A stretch of 64,000 nucleotides of DNA from Cellulomonas chengniuliangii (GCF_024508335.1 NZ_CP101988.1:2790001-2854000); one strand, 5' to 3'. Shown: positions 7,925 through 16,773, numbered from the stretch's first letter. Made by a program: numbers and translations. Notes: generated from the letters alone by a model not told the origin.

Positions 7925-9646
7925 ATGACCACCATCGAGCCGGAGATCGCCGGCGCCGCGGCGGCTGACCACAGCCCGTCCAGCGTGCAGGCCACCGACC
8001 CGTCCTTCGCGGACTTCGACGTCCGCCCCGAGATCGTCGCGGCCCTCGCGGCGTCCGGGATCACCCACCCCTTCCCGATCCAGGCGATGACGCTGCCGGT
8101 CGCGCTGGCGGGCCACGACATCATCGGCCAGGCGAAGACCGGCACCGGCAAGACGCTGGGCTTCGGCGTCCCGCTGCTGCACCGTGTCGTGGCTCCGGGC
8201 GAGCCGGGCTACGACGAGCTGCCCGCGCCGGGCAAGCCGCAGGCCCTGGTCGTGGTGCCGACCCGCGAGCTCGCCGTGCAGGTCGCGGGCGACCTGCAGA
8301 CCGCGTCGTCGCAGCGCTCCGTGCGCATCGTCCAGCTGTACGGCGGCCGGGCCTACGAGCCCCAGGTCGACGCCCTGAGGAACGGCGTCGAGGTGGTCGT
8401 CGGCACCCCGGGCCGCATGATCGACCTGCTCAACCAGGGCTACCTCGACCTGTCCCGCGTGCGCTGCGTGGTTCTCGACGAGGCCGACGAGATGCTCGAC
8501 CTGGGCTTCCTGCCCGACGTCGAGAAGCTCCTGTCGCGGACGCCCGCGTCGCGCCACACGATGCTGTTCTCGGCCACCATGCCGGGCGCTGTCGTCGCGA
8601 TGGCCCGCCGGTACATGACGCAGCCGACGCACATCCGCGCCAACGACCCGGACGACGGCGGCCAGACCGTCAAGAACATCAAGCAGGTCGTCTACCGCGC
8701 GCACGCGCTCGACAAGGTCGAGGTGCTCGCCCGACTGCTCCAGGCCGAGGGCCGCGGCCTGACGATCGTCTTCGCGCGCACCAAGCGGACGGCCGCCAAG
8801 GTGGCCGACGACCTGATCGAGCGCGGGTTCGCCGCGGGCGCCATCCACGGCGACCTGGGCCAGGGCGCCCGCGAGCAGGCGCTCCGGGCCTTCCGCAACG
8901 GCAAGGTCGACGTGCTTGTCGCGACCGACGTGGCCGCTCGCGGCATCGACGTGGACGACGTGACGCACGTGGTCAACTACCAGTGCCCCGAGGACGAGAA
9001 GACGTACCTGCACCGCACCGGCCGCACCGGCCGCGCGGGGCACAAGGGCACCGCGGTGACGTTCGTCGACTGGGACGACGTGCCGCGCTGGGGCCTGATC
9101 AACAAGGCGCTCGACCTGGGCATCCCGGAGCCTGTGGAGACGTACTCGAGCTCGCCGCACCTGTACACGGACCTCGGCATCCCCGAGGGCACCAAGGGCC
9201 GGCTGCCCCGCTCGGCGCGCACCCGCGCCGGGCTGGACGCCGAGGTGCTCGAGGACCTGGGCGAGACTGGCAAGCGCGTCGGCCGTCCAGCGCGTTCTGA
9301 CGCGGGCCGTGACCGCGGCGCGGGCCGCGGCGGCTCGGGCCGCGCCGACTCCGGCTCCGGCTCGGAGGGCGAGGGCCGCAGCCGTGGCCCCCGCGCGGAC
9401 GAGTCCGCCCCGGCCGACGGCGAGGGCCGCAGCCGCCAGCGCCGTCGTCGCGGCGCGTCCGCCGACTCCGGCGCCGACGCCCCCTCGACGCCCGAGGCGC
9501 AGGCCCCTGCGGCGGCGCCGGCCGCTGACGCTGCCGCGGGCGGCGCGCCGTCCGAGGGCGGCTCCCGTCGTCCCCGTCGGCGCACTCGTCGCCGCGGGGA
9601 CAACGCCGGCGCCCCCGCCACGGGATCCGCCACCGCGGACGCGTGA
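7925..9646 (+). CDS. DEAD-box ATP-dependent RNA helicase
   Basis: The 573-residue protein carries all core DEAD motifs: the Q motif (FPIQAMTLP), AKTGTGKT, PTREL, the DEAD box (VLDEADEMLDLG), FSATMP, and HRTGRTGRAG at the end of the RecA-like pair. From about residue 440 onward there is a low-complexity tail rich in Arg, Gly, Ser, Asp and Ala. Such tails bind RNA in RhlE/CsdA-type helicases that act in ribosome assembly and mRNA decay. The ATG at 7925 follows an in-frame region without domain content, so earlier in-frame starts are rejected. A strong stem-loop terminator follows the gene. Confidence 0.92.
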   Translation: MTTIEPEIAGAAAADHSPSSVQATDPSFADFDVRPEIVAALAASGITHPFPIQAMTLPVALAGHDIIGQAKTGTGKTLGFGVPLLHRVVAPGEPGYDELPAPGKPQALVVVPTRELAVQVAGDLQTASSQRSVRIVQLYGGRAYEPQVDALRNGVEVVVGTPGRMIDLLNQGYLDLSRVRCVVLDEADEMLDLGFLPDVEKLLSRTPASRHTMLFSATMPGAVVAMARRYMTQPTHIRANDPDDGGQTVKNIKQVVYRAHALDKVEVLARLLQAEGRGLTIVFARTKRTAAKVADDLIERGFAAGAIHGDLGQGAREQALRAFRNGKVDVLVATDVAARGIDVDDVTHVVNYQCPEDEKTYLHRTGRTGRAGHKGTAVTFVDWDDVPRWGLINKALDLGIPEPVETYSSSPHLYTDLGIPEGTKGRLPRSARTRAGLDAEVLEDLGETGKRVGRPARSDAGRDRGAGRGGSGRADSGSGSEGEGRSRGPRADESAPADGEGRSRQRRRRGASADSGADAPSTPEAQAPAAAPAADAAAGGAPSEGGSRRPRRRTRRRGDNAGAPATGSATADA

Positions 9647-9686
9647 TCCCTCGACGAGGGACAAGCGCGCTGAGCGCGTGACATGA

Positions 9687-9720
9687 CGAAGGCGGGCCAT
9701 CCGTGGATGGCCCGCCTTCG
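9687..9720. terminator. Bidirectional rho-independent-like terminator
   Basis: CGAAGGCGGGCCATCC (9687-9702) and GGATGGCCCGCCTTCG (9705-9720) form a perfect 16-bp stem with a two-base loop. It lies between the ends of the plus-strand helicase and the minus-strand marC gene, so it can serve both. The T-run is short, as is usual for actinobacteria. Confidence 0.85.
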
Positions 9721-9746
9721 TCGTCCCGCCGCCAGGGCGGCTGGCG

Positions 9747-10370
9747 TCAGGCGCTGGCGACGAACGCGATGACCGCGTCGGCGACGAGCTGGACGGCGAT
9801 GGCCGCGAGCAGCAGGCCGGCGATGCGCGAGATGAGGATCGTGCCGGAGTCGCCGAGCACCCGGTGCACCACGTTCGCGAAGCGCATCGCCAGGAAGAGG
9901 CAGACGTGCACGGCGAGCAGCGCGAGGGTGATCGACACCCACGACGACGCGTCGCCGTCGCTGCCCTGCACGAACACCATCGTGGCGACGATGGCGCCAG
10001 GGCCGGCGAGCAGCGGGGTGCCCAGCGGCACGATGGCCGCGTTGACGCCCTTCGCGCCCGAGGGCTGCGGCTCCTCCATCTTCCCTGTCAGGAGCTCCAT
10101 CGCCACGAGCAGCAGCAGCAGGCCTCCGGAGGCCTGCAGGGCGGGCAGTGAGATGTGCATGTAAGAGAGCAGCTGCTGCCCGAACACCGCGAACGCCACG
10201 ATGACGCCGAGGGCCACCAGCACCGCCTGGCGCGCCGACCGGTTGCGCTGGGCGCGGGTCAGCGTGCTGGTCAGCGCCAGGAAGATCGGCACGACGCCGG
10301 GCGGGTCCATGATCACGAACAGCGTGATGAAGACCTCGCTGAAGAGGCGGAGGTCGAAGATCTCGCTCAC
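9747..10370 (-). CDS. MarC/UPF0056 family integral membrane protein
   Basis: The 207-residue protein has about six hydrophobic segments and the family features FVIMDPPGVVPIFLALT near the N-terminus and GPGAIVATMVF in the middle. MarC proteins were named for the mar locus, but a role in multidrug resistance has not held up; they are best described as membrane proteins of unknown function. The start (ATG 10370) overlaps the stop of the upstream PHP gene by four bases, so the pair is one transcript. The gene ends in front of a strong terminator. Confidence 0.87.
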   Translation of the reverse strand: MSEIFDLRLFSEVFITLFVIMDPPGVVPIFLALTSTLTRAQRNRSARQAVLVALGVIVAFAVFGQQLLSYMHISLPALQASGGLLLLLVAMELLTGKMEEPQPSGAKGVNAAIVPLGTPLLAGPGAIVATMVFVQGSDGDASSWVSITLALLAVHVCLFLAMRFANVVHRVLGDSGTILISRIAGLLLAAIAVQLVADAVIAFVASA

Positions 10371-11209
10371 GGGCGCACCACCTCGCTGTCCCCCTGCTCC
10401 TCGATGGCGTCCAGCACCGCGGGGTCGGTGAGGTGCTCCCCCAGCTCGTTCAGCTTGCCGGCGCCGTGGTAGTCGCTCGAGCCCGTCACGAGCAGGCCGA
10501 GCCGTGCGGCGATCCCGAGCAGGCGCGTGCGCTGCTCGGGCGAGTGGTCGCGATGGCCGATCTCGAGGCCCGCGAGCCCGGCGTCGGCCAACTCGTCGAA
10601 GACCTCGTCGGGCACGATGCGCCCGCGGCAGGTCGCGCCGGGGTGCGCGAAGACCGGCACCCCGCCGGCGGCGCGGATCGCCCGCACCGCGTCGACGGCC
10701 TCGGGCGCGTGGTGCGGCACGTAGTAGCGGCTCTGCGCGGTCAGCAGGTCCGCGAACGCGGCGTCACGACTGGGGACCACGCCCAGCGCGACCAGCGCGT
10801 CGGCGATGTGCGGGCGCCCCACGACGGTGTCCGGCCCGGACTGCGCGACGACGTCCTCCCAGGTGACCGGGTAGTCCTCGGCGAGCAGGCCGACCATCGT
10901 CTGGGCGCGGCCGAGCCGCGCGGCGCGGGTCTGCTCGATCTCGGACAGCAGCGCCGGGTGGGCGGGGTCCTGCAGGTAGGACAGCAGGTGCACGCTGGTC
11001 CCGTGGGAGCGCGCCGAGACCTCGGTGCCGCGCACCAGGGCCACGCCGTGCTCTCGCGCGGCCAGGGCCGCCTCGTCCCACCCGGCGGTGGTGTCGTGGT
11101 CGGTGAGGGCGACGACGTCGAGGCCGGCCCGGCTGGCTGCGGCGACGACGTCGGAGGGTCTCTCCGTCCCGTCGGAGGCCGTGGAATGGGTATGCAGGTC
11201 GATGCGCAC
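10367..11209 (-). CDS. PHP-domain metal-dependent phosphoesterase
   Basis: The 280-residue protein begins MRIDLHTHSTASDGTE and contains VALTDHDTTAGW, GGVPVFAHPG and VTGSSDYHG, the successive metal-binding motifs of the PHP superfamily. Stand-alone PHP proteins of this size include the 3',5'-nucleotide bisphosphatases and YciV/RnaAM-type nucleases; the exact substrate cannot be read from the sequence. Translation is coupled to marC through an ATGA overlap. A TAGGGT/TTATCC-rich stretch upstream of the ATG may be its promoter. The gene is divergent from aminopeptidase P. Confidence 0.87.
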   Translation of the reverse strand: MRIDLHTHSTASDGTERPSDVVAAASRAGLDVVALTDHDTTAGWDEAALAAREHGVALVRGTEVSARSHGTSVHLLSYLQDPAHPALLSEIEQTRAARLGRAQTMVGLLAEDYPVTWEDVVAQSGPDTVVGRPHIADALVALGVVPSRDAAFADLLTAQSRYYVPHHAPEAVDAVRAIRAAGGVPVFAHPGATCRGRIVPDEVFDELADAGLAGLEIGHRDHSPEQRTRLLGIAARLGLLVTGSSDYHGAGKLNELGEHLTDPAVLDAIEEQGDSEVVRP

Positions 11210-11284
11210 CGGATAACCCTAGGTGCCCAAGCTCAAGGCTCTGACGCCGACCGTCCTGGGACCTCCGGGTGGGAGGATGGGAGC

Positions 11285-12832
11285 ATGAGCGAGGACGTGA
11301 CCCCCGAGACCGTGCCGTCGGACGAGCAGCCCTTGGAGAGCCGAGGCCAGAACCGCTCCCAGCGCCCCGCCTCCGCCGCGTTCAAGGAGTTCATGGCCTC
11401 GGGGTGGGGCGCCCGGCCCGACCTGTCCACCGAGCCCGGGCCGGCGGCCGAGCACACCGCACGGCGCCGGGCGAGCGTGGCCGCGCAGTTCCCCGGCCAG
11501 CGCCTGGTCATCCCGGCGGGGGCCTTCAAGGTGCGGTCGAACGACACCGACTACCGGTTCCGCCCGCACTCGGCGTTCGCGCACCTCACCGGCCTCGGCG
11601 TCGAGCAGGAGCCCGACGCGGTGCTCGTCCTGCACCCCGACGGCGAGGCCGACGACACCGGCTCCGGCGCCCCCGGAACGCACCGCGCCGTGCTGTACGT
11701 GCGCCCGCCGGCCGGACGGGACAGCGAGGAGTTCTTCTCCGACGCCCGGTACGGGGAGTTCTGGGTCGGGGCCCGGCCCACGTTCGCCGACCTGGAGACG
11801 CTCACCGGCATCCGCACCGCGCACCTCGACGACCTGCGGGACGCGCTCGCCAAGGACGTCGGCCCCGACGGCGTGCGGCTGGTCGTGGTGCCCGGGGTCG
11901 ACGAGGCCGTCGAGGCGGTCGTCGAGGAGATCCGCGCCGCGGAGGACGCCGGCGAGGCCGACGAGCGCCTGGCCGAGGCGCTGTCCGAGCTGCGGCTGGT
12001 GAAGGACGCGCACGAGGTCGAGCAGATGCGCGAGGCCGTGGCGACCACGATCGCCGGGTTCGAGAAGATCGTCGCCGAGCTGCCCGCGGCGGTGGCGCAC
12101 CGGCGCGGCGAGCGGGTGATCGAGGGGACGTTCCTCGGCCACGCCCGGCTCGAGGGGAACTACGTCGGCTACGAGACGATCGCCGCCGCCGGCGACCACG
12201 CGACCACGCTGCACTGGACCGACAACGACGGCCGGGTCCGGCCGGGCGAGCTCGTGCTGATCGACGCGGGCGTCGAGGTCGACTCGCTGTACACCGCGGA
12301 CCTGACCCGCACGCTGCCCGTCGACGGCGTCTACACCGACGTGCAGCGCCGCGTGTACCAGGCCGTGCTCGACGCCGCCGACGCCGCGTTCGCGGTGGCG
12401 GTTCCCGGCGCCAAGTTCCGTGACGTGCACGCCGCGGCGATGGAGGTCATCGCGGCGCGGCTCGGCGAGTGGGGCCTGCTGCCGGTCTCGGTCGAGGAGT
12501 CCCTGTCCCCCGAGGGCCAGCAGCACCGCCGGTGGATGGTGCACGGCACGAGCCACCACCTGGGCCTCGACGTGCACGACTGCGCCCTGGCCCGCCGCGA
12601 GCTCTACCTCGACGCGACGCTCGAGCCGGGCATGGTGTTCACCATCGAGCCCGGGCTGTACTTCAAGAGCGACGACCTGCTGGTGCCCGAGGAGTACCGG
12701 GGCATCGGGGTGCGCATCGAGGACGACGTGCTCGTCACCGAGGACGGCAACGAGAACCTCTCCGCCGCGCTGCCGCGCGAGCCCGCCGAGGTGGAGGCCT
12801 GGATGGCGCGGCTCCAGGGCCGCCAGGCCTGA
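11285..12832 (+). CDS. pepP: Xaa-Pro aminopeptidase (aminopeptidase P, M24B)
   Basis: The 515-residue protein has the AMP_N domain (FKVRSNDTDYRFRPHSAFAHLTGL) followed by the pita-bread M24 catalytic domain. The metal-ligand motifs are in order: LIDAGVEVDSLYTADLTRT, HGTSHHLGLDVHD, FTIEPGLYF and GVRIEDDVLV. It removes an N-terminal residue that precedes proline and works in cytoplasmic peptide turnover. An N-terminal extension of about 60 residues before AMP_N is typical of actinobacterial members. The ATG at 11285 has a GGGAG sequence just upstream; the long in-frame extension before it overlaps the divergent PHP gene and is rejected. Confidence 0.92.
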   Translation: MSEDVTPETVPSDEQPLESRGQNRSQRPASAAFKEFMASGWGARPDLSTEPGPAAEHTARRRASVAAQFPGQRLVIPAGAFKVRSNDTDYRFRPHSAFAHLTGLGVEQEPDAVLVLHPDGEADDTGSGAPGTHRAVLYVRPPAGRDSEEFFSDARYGEFWVGARPTFADLETLTGIRTAHLDDLRDALAKDVGPDGVRLVVVPGVDEAVEAVVEEIRAAEDAGEADERLAEALSELRLVKDAHEVEQMREAVATTIAGFEKIVAELPAAVAHRRGERVIEGTFLGHARLEGNYVGYETIAAAGDHATTLHWTDNDGRVRPGELVLIDAGVEVDSLYTADLTRTLPVDGVYTDVQRRVYQAVLDAADAAFAVAVPGAKFRDVHAAAMEVIAARLGEWGLLPVSVEESLSPEGQQHRRWMVHGTSHHLGLDVHDCALARRELYLDATLEPGMVFTIEPGLYFKSDDLLVPEEYRGIGVRIEDDVLVTEDGNENLSAALPREPAEVEAWMARLQGRQA

Positions 12833-12839
12833 TCCGCGC

Positions 12840-13496
12840 TCAGGCGGGAGGCTGGGGCGGCGCCGCCGGCGGCTGGACCGGGGGCGCCGTCGGCGAGCCG
12901 CTCGGCTGCTGCGGCGGCTGCGCGCCCGGGGGCGTGGGGTGGCTGGCCGACGGGTCGGACGGCGGGAGCGCCGGGTTGGGCGCCGCGGGTCGCGCCGGCC
13001 AGCCGGACTGCACGCCGCCGACCTCGTGCAACAGCGCCCGCGCCCGGTGGGCGTGCTCGGCCAGGCACAGCACCGCGTACTGCGCGGCGACGATCTGCGA
13101 GGAGGACGTGAAGTCCCGCTTGCCGCCGGTGAACGCGTAGGTGATCACGGAGAACAGCACGCCGAAGGCCGCGCCGATGAGGATCGCGGCGAGCAGCGGC
13201 GGCGTCGAGCCGGAGCCCGAGGAGAACCAGGTCAGCAGCAGCCCCACGAACAGGCCGAACCACATGCCTGAGGCGAGGCCGGCCAGGGCCACGCGGGGGT
13301 AGGACAAGCGGCCGGTGACCCGCTCGACCATGCGCAGGTCGGTGCCCACGATGGTCACGTTCTGCACCGGGAACTGCTTGTCGGCCAGGTGGTCCACGGC
13401 CCGCTGCGCCTCGAGGTACGTGCCGTAGGACGCCACCAGCTCACCCTTGGGCAGGGTGGGAGCCTGGGGGACGCGAGTCTGACGGGTGAACGACAT
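12840..13496 (-). CDS. General stress protein (YflT/GS17M-like) with proline-rich tail
   Basis: The 218-residue protein starts at ATG 13496. Residues about 20-60 (VASYGTYLEAQRAVDHLADKQFPVQNVTIVG) match the YflT-like heat-stress domain. Two hydrophobic segments follow (ALAGLASGMWFGLFVGLLLTW and LLAAILIGAAFGVLFSVITYAF), as in the actinobacterial 'general stress protein' group. The last 65 residues are a Pro/Gln/Ala-rich tail with no domain. No enzymatic function is known. It is convergent with pepP; only seven bases separate the two stops. Confidence 0.75.
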   Translation of the reverse strand: MSFTRQTRVPQAPTLPKGELVASYGTYLEAQRAVDHLADKQFPVQNVTIVGTDLRMVERVTGRLSYPRVALAGLASGMWFGLFVGLLLTWFSSGSGSTPPLLAAILIGAAFGVLFSVITYAFTGGKRDFTSSSQIVAAQYAVLCLAEHAHRARALLHEVGGVQSGWPARPAAPNPALPPSDPSASHPTPPGAQPPQQPSGSPTAPPVQPPAAPPQPPA

Positions 13497-13626
13497 ACCT
13501 CGATCCTCCCCCACCGCGCGCGCCCACGCCAGGATCACCGTCGGCGCGGGCCGGCCGCGCCGCGGACACGTCTCGCCCGGGGGGCTGTCGGGGCGCGAGA
13601 GGCCGCGCACGTCTATCCTGACCAGC

Positions 13627-14931
13627 GTGAGCAGCGCAGGGACCCGGGTCTTCGTCGCGCGCCTCGCCGGCACCACCGTCTTCGACCCCCTCGGTGACCA
13701 GGTCGGCCGGGTGCGCGATGTCGTCGCGCTGGTCCGGCTCAAGGGCGCCCCGCGCGCGGTGGGCCTCGTCGTGGAGGTGCCCGGCCGCCGCCGGGTCTTC
13801 CTCCCGCTCACGCGGGTCACCGCCATCGACCCGGGCCAGGTGATCTCCACCGGCCTGGTGAACATGCGGCGCTTCGAGCAGCGCCCCTCCGAGACCCTCG
13901 TCGTCGGCGAGCTGCTGGACCGCACGGTCACGTTCGTCGACGGGTCGGGCACCGGGACCATCGAGGACGTCGCGATGGAGCGCCAGCGCGACGGCGACTG
14001 GCGCGTGACGCAGATCTTCGTGCGGCGCTCCGCCCCCGGCAGCGGCCTGCTGCGCCGCCGGGGCGAGACGGTCCTGGTGCCGGTCGACGCCGTGACCGGG
14101 CTCTCCGCCGCCGACGTGGCCCAGGGCGCGGCCCTGATGCTCGCCCGCTACGAGGACCTCAAGCCGGCCGACCTCGCCGACGTGCTGCACGACCTGGGCA
14201 CGACGCGGCGGATGGAGGTCGCCTCCGCGCTGGACAACGAGCGACTGGCCGACGTGCTCGAGGAGCTCCCCGGCGACGACCAGGTCGCCATCCTGTCCGG
14301 CCTGGAGCGCACCCGCGCGGCCGACGTGCTCGAGGCGATGCAGCCCGACGACGCCGCGGACCTGCTGGGCGAGCTGCCCGACGCGCAGGCTGCCGAGCTC
14401 CTCGAGCTCATGGAGCCCGAGGAGGCCCGCGACGTGCGGCGCCTTCTCGCCTACGAGGAGAACACCGCCGGCGGCATGATGACCACCGAGCCGGTGATCC
14501 TCGGGCCGGAGACCCCCGTCGCGGCCGCGCTCGCGCATGTGCGCCGCCAAGACCTGGCGCCCGCGCTGGCCTCGATGGTGTTCGTGGTGCGCCCGCCGCT
14601 CGAGACGCCCACCGGCCGGTTCATCGGCGTCGTGCACCTGCAGCGCATGCTGCGCGACCCCCCGCACGAGGCGATCGGCGCGCTGGTCGACACGGACATC
14701 GAAGCCGTGTCCGCCGACGCGCCCCTGCTGCACGTCACGCGCCTGCTCGCGACCTACAACCTGCTGGCCCTGCCGGTGGTGGACGCCGAGCGGCGGCTGC
14801 TGGGCGCGGTGAGCGTCGACGACGTGCTGGACCACCTGCTGCCGGAGGACTGGCGCGAGACGGACGACGAGCACGTGCCGACACCTGCGGCCCGCACGCG
14901 CGTCTCCCGGAACGCGGGGCGACGTGGCTGA
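13627..14931 (+). CDS. MgtE N-terminal/CBS domain protein without transport domain
   Basis: The 434-residue protein contains a PRC-barrel-like N-terminus (VFDPLGDQVGRVRDVVALV). A MgtE_N superhelical domain follows (repeats such as LADVLHDLG, LADVLEELPGDDQVAILSGL, AADLLGELPDAQAAELLELM), then a CBS pair (MMTTEPVILGPETPVAAALAHV, DIEAVSADAPLLHVTRLLATYNLLALPVVD). The membrane channel of true MgtE magnesium transporters is absent, so it is probably a Mg2+- or nucleotide-sensing partner rather than a transporter. Start GTG 13627 lies seven bases after TATCCT (13614-13619), a leaderless arrangement. It overlaps the DUF1003 gene by eight bases, indicating coupled expression. Confidence 0.85.
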   Translation: MSSAGTRVFVARLAGTTVFDPLGDQVGRVRDVVALVRLKGAPRAVGLVVEVPGRRRVFLPLTRVTAIDPGQVISTGLVNMRRFEQRPSETLVVGELLDRTVTFVDGSGTGTIEDVAMERQRDGDWRVTQIFVRRSAPGSGLLRRRGETVLVPVDAVTGLSAADVAQGAALMLARYEDLKPADLADVLHDLGTTRRMEVASALDNERLADVLEELPGDDQVAILSGLERTRAADVLEAMQPDDAADLLGELPDAQAAELLELMEPEEARDVRRLLAYEENTAGGMMTTEPVILGPETPVAAALAHVRRQDLAPALASMVFVVRPPLETPTGRFIGVVHLQRMLRDPPHEAIGALVDTDIEAVSADAPLLHVTRLLATYNLLALPVVDAERRLLGAVSVDDVLDHLLPEDWRETDDEHVPTPAARTRVSRNAGRRG

Positions 14932-15499
14932 CCGGCTCGACACCCCGAAGGAGGCGCGTCGCAGCCTCCTGCCCAAGATCCGGCTGGACCAGGACGCCTT
15001 CGGCAAGGTCTCCGAGGGCATCGCCCGCTTCATGGGCACGCCGCGGTTCCTGGTGTGGCTGTCGCTGTTCTGCCTCGCGTGGATCGCCTGGAACACCTGG
15101 GCGCCCGCGACGGTGCAGTTCGACAAGGCGGCGCTCGGGTTCACCGCGCTGACCCTGATGCTGTCCCTGCAGGCCTCGTACGCGGCGCCGCTGATCCTGC
15201 TGGCGCAGAACCGCCAGACGGACCGTGACCGCGTGACCATGGAGCAGGACCGGCAGCGCTCCGAGCGGAACCTCGCCGACACCGAGTTCCTCGCCCGGGA
15301 GATGGCGGCGCTGCGCATCGCGCTGAACGACGTCGCCACGCGCGACTTCGTCCGCTCGGAGATGCGCAACCTGCTCGAGGAGCTGGTCGCCGAGCGCGAG
15401 GCGGACCGTGAGGCCGAGCGTGATGCGGAGCGTGAGCGGGACGTGGAGCACGACGGCGTGGGCGGGCCGCGCGAACCACGCACGGGCGACGTCTCGTAG
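14924..15499 (+). CDS. DUF1003 family membrane protein
   Basis: The 191-residue protein holds two membrane segments (RFLVWLSLFCLAWIAWNTWA and a second around TALTLMLSLQASYAAPLILLAQNRQ) and then a long, highly charged coiled-coil region rich in Glu, Arg and Asp. The LILLAQNRQ(T/A)DRDR motif after the second segment is typical of DUF1003. The GTG start at 14924 lies inside the end of the MgtE_N/CBS gene, and the order MgtE_N/CBS, DUF1003, mrp is widespread in actinobacteria. Function is unknown; linkage to the CBS protein hints at a joint role in ion or envelope physiology. Confidence 0.82.
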   Translation: MADRLDTPKEARRSLLPKIRLDQDAFGKVSEGIARFMGTPRFLVWLSLFCLAWIAWNTWAPATVQFDKAALGFTALTLMLSLQASYAAPLILLAQNRQTDRDRVTMEQDRQRSERNLADTEFLAREMAALRIALNDVATRDFVRSEMRNLLEELVAEREADREAERDAERERDVEHDGVGGPREPRTGDVS

Positions 15500-15548
15500 C
15501 GACCTAGGGCCCATCGGCTTCCGCGCTGGTCCGACCTACCATGGGGGC

Positions 15549-16715
15549 ATGTCGTTCCCCCGTGACCCCGCTGCCCTCGCCGATGCCGTGCGAGCCGCCC
15601 TCGCCGGTGTGCTGGACCCGGAGATCCGCCGGCCCATCACCGAGCTCGGGATGGTCCGCTCCGTCGAGGTGACGCCTGGCGCGGCCACCGGCGGCGGCCC
15701 CCTGGTCGTCGTGGGCGTCGACCTGACGACGGCGGGCTGCCCGCTCAAGGCGACGCTGACCACCGACGTGACCGCGGCTGCCCGCACCGTCGAGGGCGTG
15801 ACGGACGTCCGCGTCGACATGGGCGTGATGTCCGCCGAGCAGCGCGCGGAGCTGCGCACCCTGCTGCGCGGCGACTCGGCGGAGCCGGTGATCCCGTTCG
15901 CGCAGCCGAACTCGCTGACCAAGGTGTACGCGATCGCCTCGGGCAAGGGCGGCGTGGGCAAGTCCTCCGTGACGGCGAACCTCGCGGTGGCGATGGCCGC
16001 CGACGGCCTGCGGGTGGGCGTGGTCGACGCTGACATCTACGGGTTCTCGATCCCCCGCCTGCTGGGCGTCACGCAGCCGCCGACGAAGGTCGACGACATG
16101 CTGATGCCGCCGGTGGCCTTCGACGTGAAGGTCGTCTCGATCGGCATGTTCGTGCCCGCGGGGCAGCCGGTGGTGTGGCGCGGCCCGATGCTGCACCGAG
16201 CGCTGCAGCAGTTCCTCTCCGACGTGTTCTGGGGCGACCTGGACGTGCTGCTGCTCGACCTGCCGCCCGGCACGGGCGACATCGCCATCTCCGTGGCGCA
16301 GCTGCTGCCCACGTCCGAGGTCGTGGTGGTGACGACCCCACAGGTCGCCGCGGCGGAGGTCGCCGAGCGCGCGGGATCGGTGGCCCAGCAGACCCGGCAG
16401 AACGTGGTCGGCGTGGTCGAGAACATGTCGTGGCTCGAGCAGCCCGACGGCTCCCGGCTCGAGCTGTTCGGCGCCGGTGGCGGCGCACGCGTGGCGGAGA
16501 ACCTGTCGCGGATGAACGGCTCCGAGGTCCCGCTGCTGGGCCAGGTGCCGCTCGATGTGGCGCTGCGCGAGGACGGGGACGCCGGCACCCCGGTGGTCCT
16601 GGCGCACCCGGACTCCCCCGCGGCGGTGGCGCTGCGCGGTGTGGCGCGGAGCCTGGCGTCGCGCTCGCGCGGTCTCGCGGGCCGCTCGCTGGGGCTCACC
16701 CCCGCAGGACGCTGA
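15549..16715 (+). CDS. mrp: Mrp/ApbC-type P-loop ATPase, iron-sulfur carrier family
   Basis: The 388-residue protein has an N-terminal DUF59/MIP18 domain (residues about 5-95, including the TTAGCPLK motif) and a deviant Walker A (ASGKGGVGKSS) with the DADIYGFSIPRLLG switch and LLLDLPPGTGD. Mrp proteins carry and transfer Fe-S clusters in the cytoplasm. The usual C-terminal CxxC that follows ENMS is replaced here by WLEQPDGSRLELFG, so the classical bridging-cluster site is missing, as I recall for mycobacterial Mrp. TACCAT at 15537-15542 lies six bases before ATG 15549, which suggests a leaderless mRNA. Confidence 0.9.
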   Translation: MSFPRDPAALADAVRAALAGVLDPEIRRPITELGMVRSVEVTPGAATGGGPLVVVGVDLTTAGCPLKATLTTDVTAAARTVEGVTDVRVDMGVMSAEQRAELRTLLRGDSAEPVIPFAQPNSLTKVYAIASGKGGVGKSSVTANLAVAMAADGLRVGVVDADIYGFSIPRLLGVTQPPTKVDDMLMPPVAFDVKVVSIGMFVPAGQPVVWRGPMLHRALQQFLSDVFWGDLDVLLLDLPPGTGDIAISVAQLLPTSEVVVVTTPQVAAAEVAERAGSVAQQTRQNVVGVVENMSWLEQPDGSRLELFGAGGGARVAENLSRMNGSEVPLLGQVPLDVALREDGDAGTPVVLAHPDSPAAVALRGVARSLASRSRGLAGRSLGLTPAGR

Positions 16716-16720
16716 CGGCG

Positions 16721-16773
16721 CCGAACAGCAATCGATTGTTGGTTGCTGTTCGGAAATGGTGAATACTGTTCGG
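16721..16773 (+). promoter_or_regulatory. Galactose-operon operator/promoter: long dyad plus third half-site
   Basis: CCGAACAGCAA (16721-16731) and TTGCTGTTCGG (16743-16753) form a perfect inverted repeat, and CAATCGATTG (16729-16738) is a smaller palindrome overlapping its left arm. A third half-site TACTGTTCGG ends at 16773, directly before the chosen start. The dyad lies just upstream of a -10-like AATACT/TACTGT, where a repressor would block transcription. The adjacent DeoR-type regulator is the natural binder and would regulate itself together with galT and galK. Confidence 0.7.

Noticed and set aside
13627-14931. Annotation as magnesium transporter MgtE
   Set aside because: The five-helix channel domain is missing, so only the regulatory domains are present.
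16555-16773. Long N-terminal extension of the DeoR regulator into mrp
   Set aside because: It would overlap 161 bases of mrp in another frame and cover the operator; the helix-turn-helix begins right after ATG 16774.
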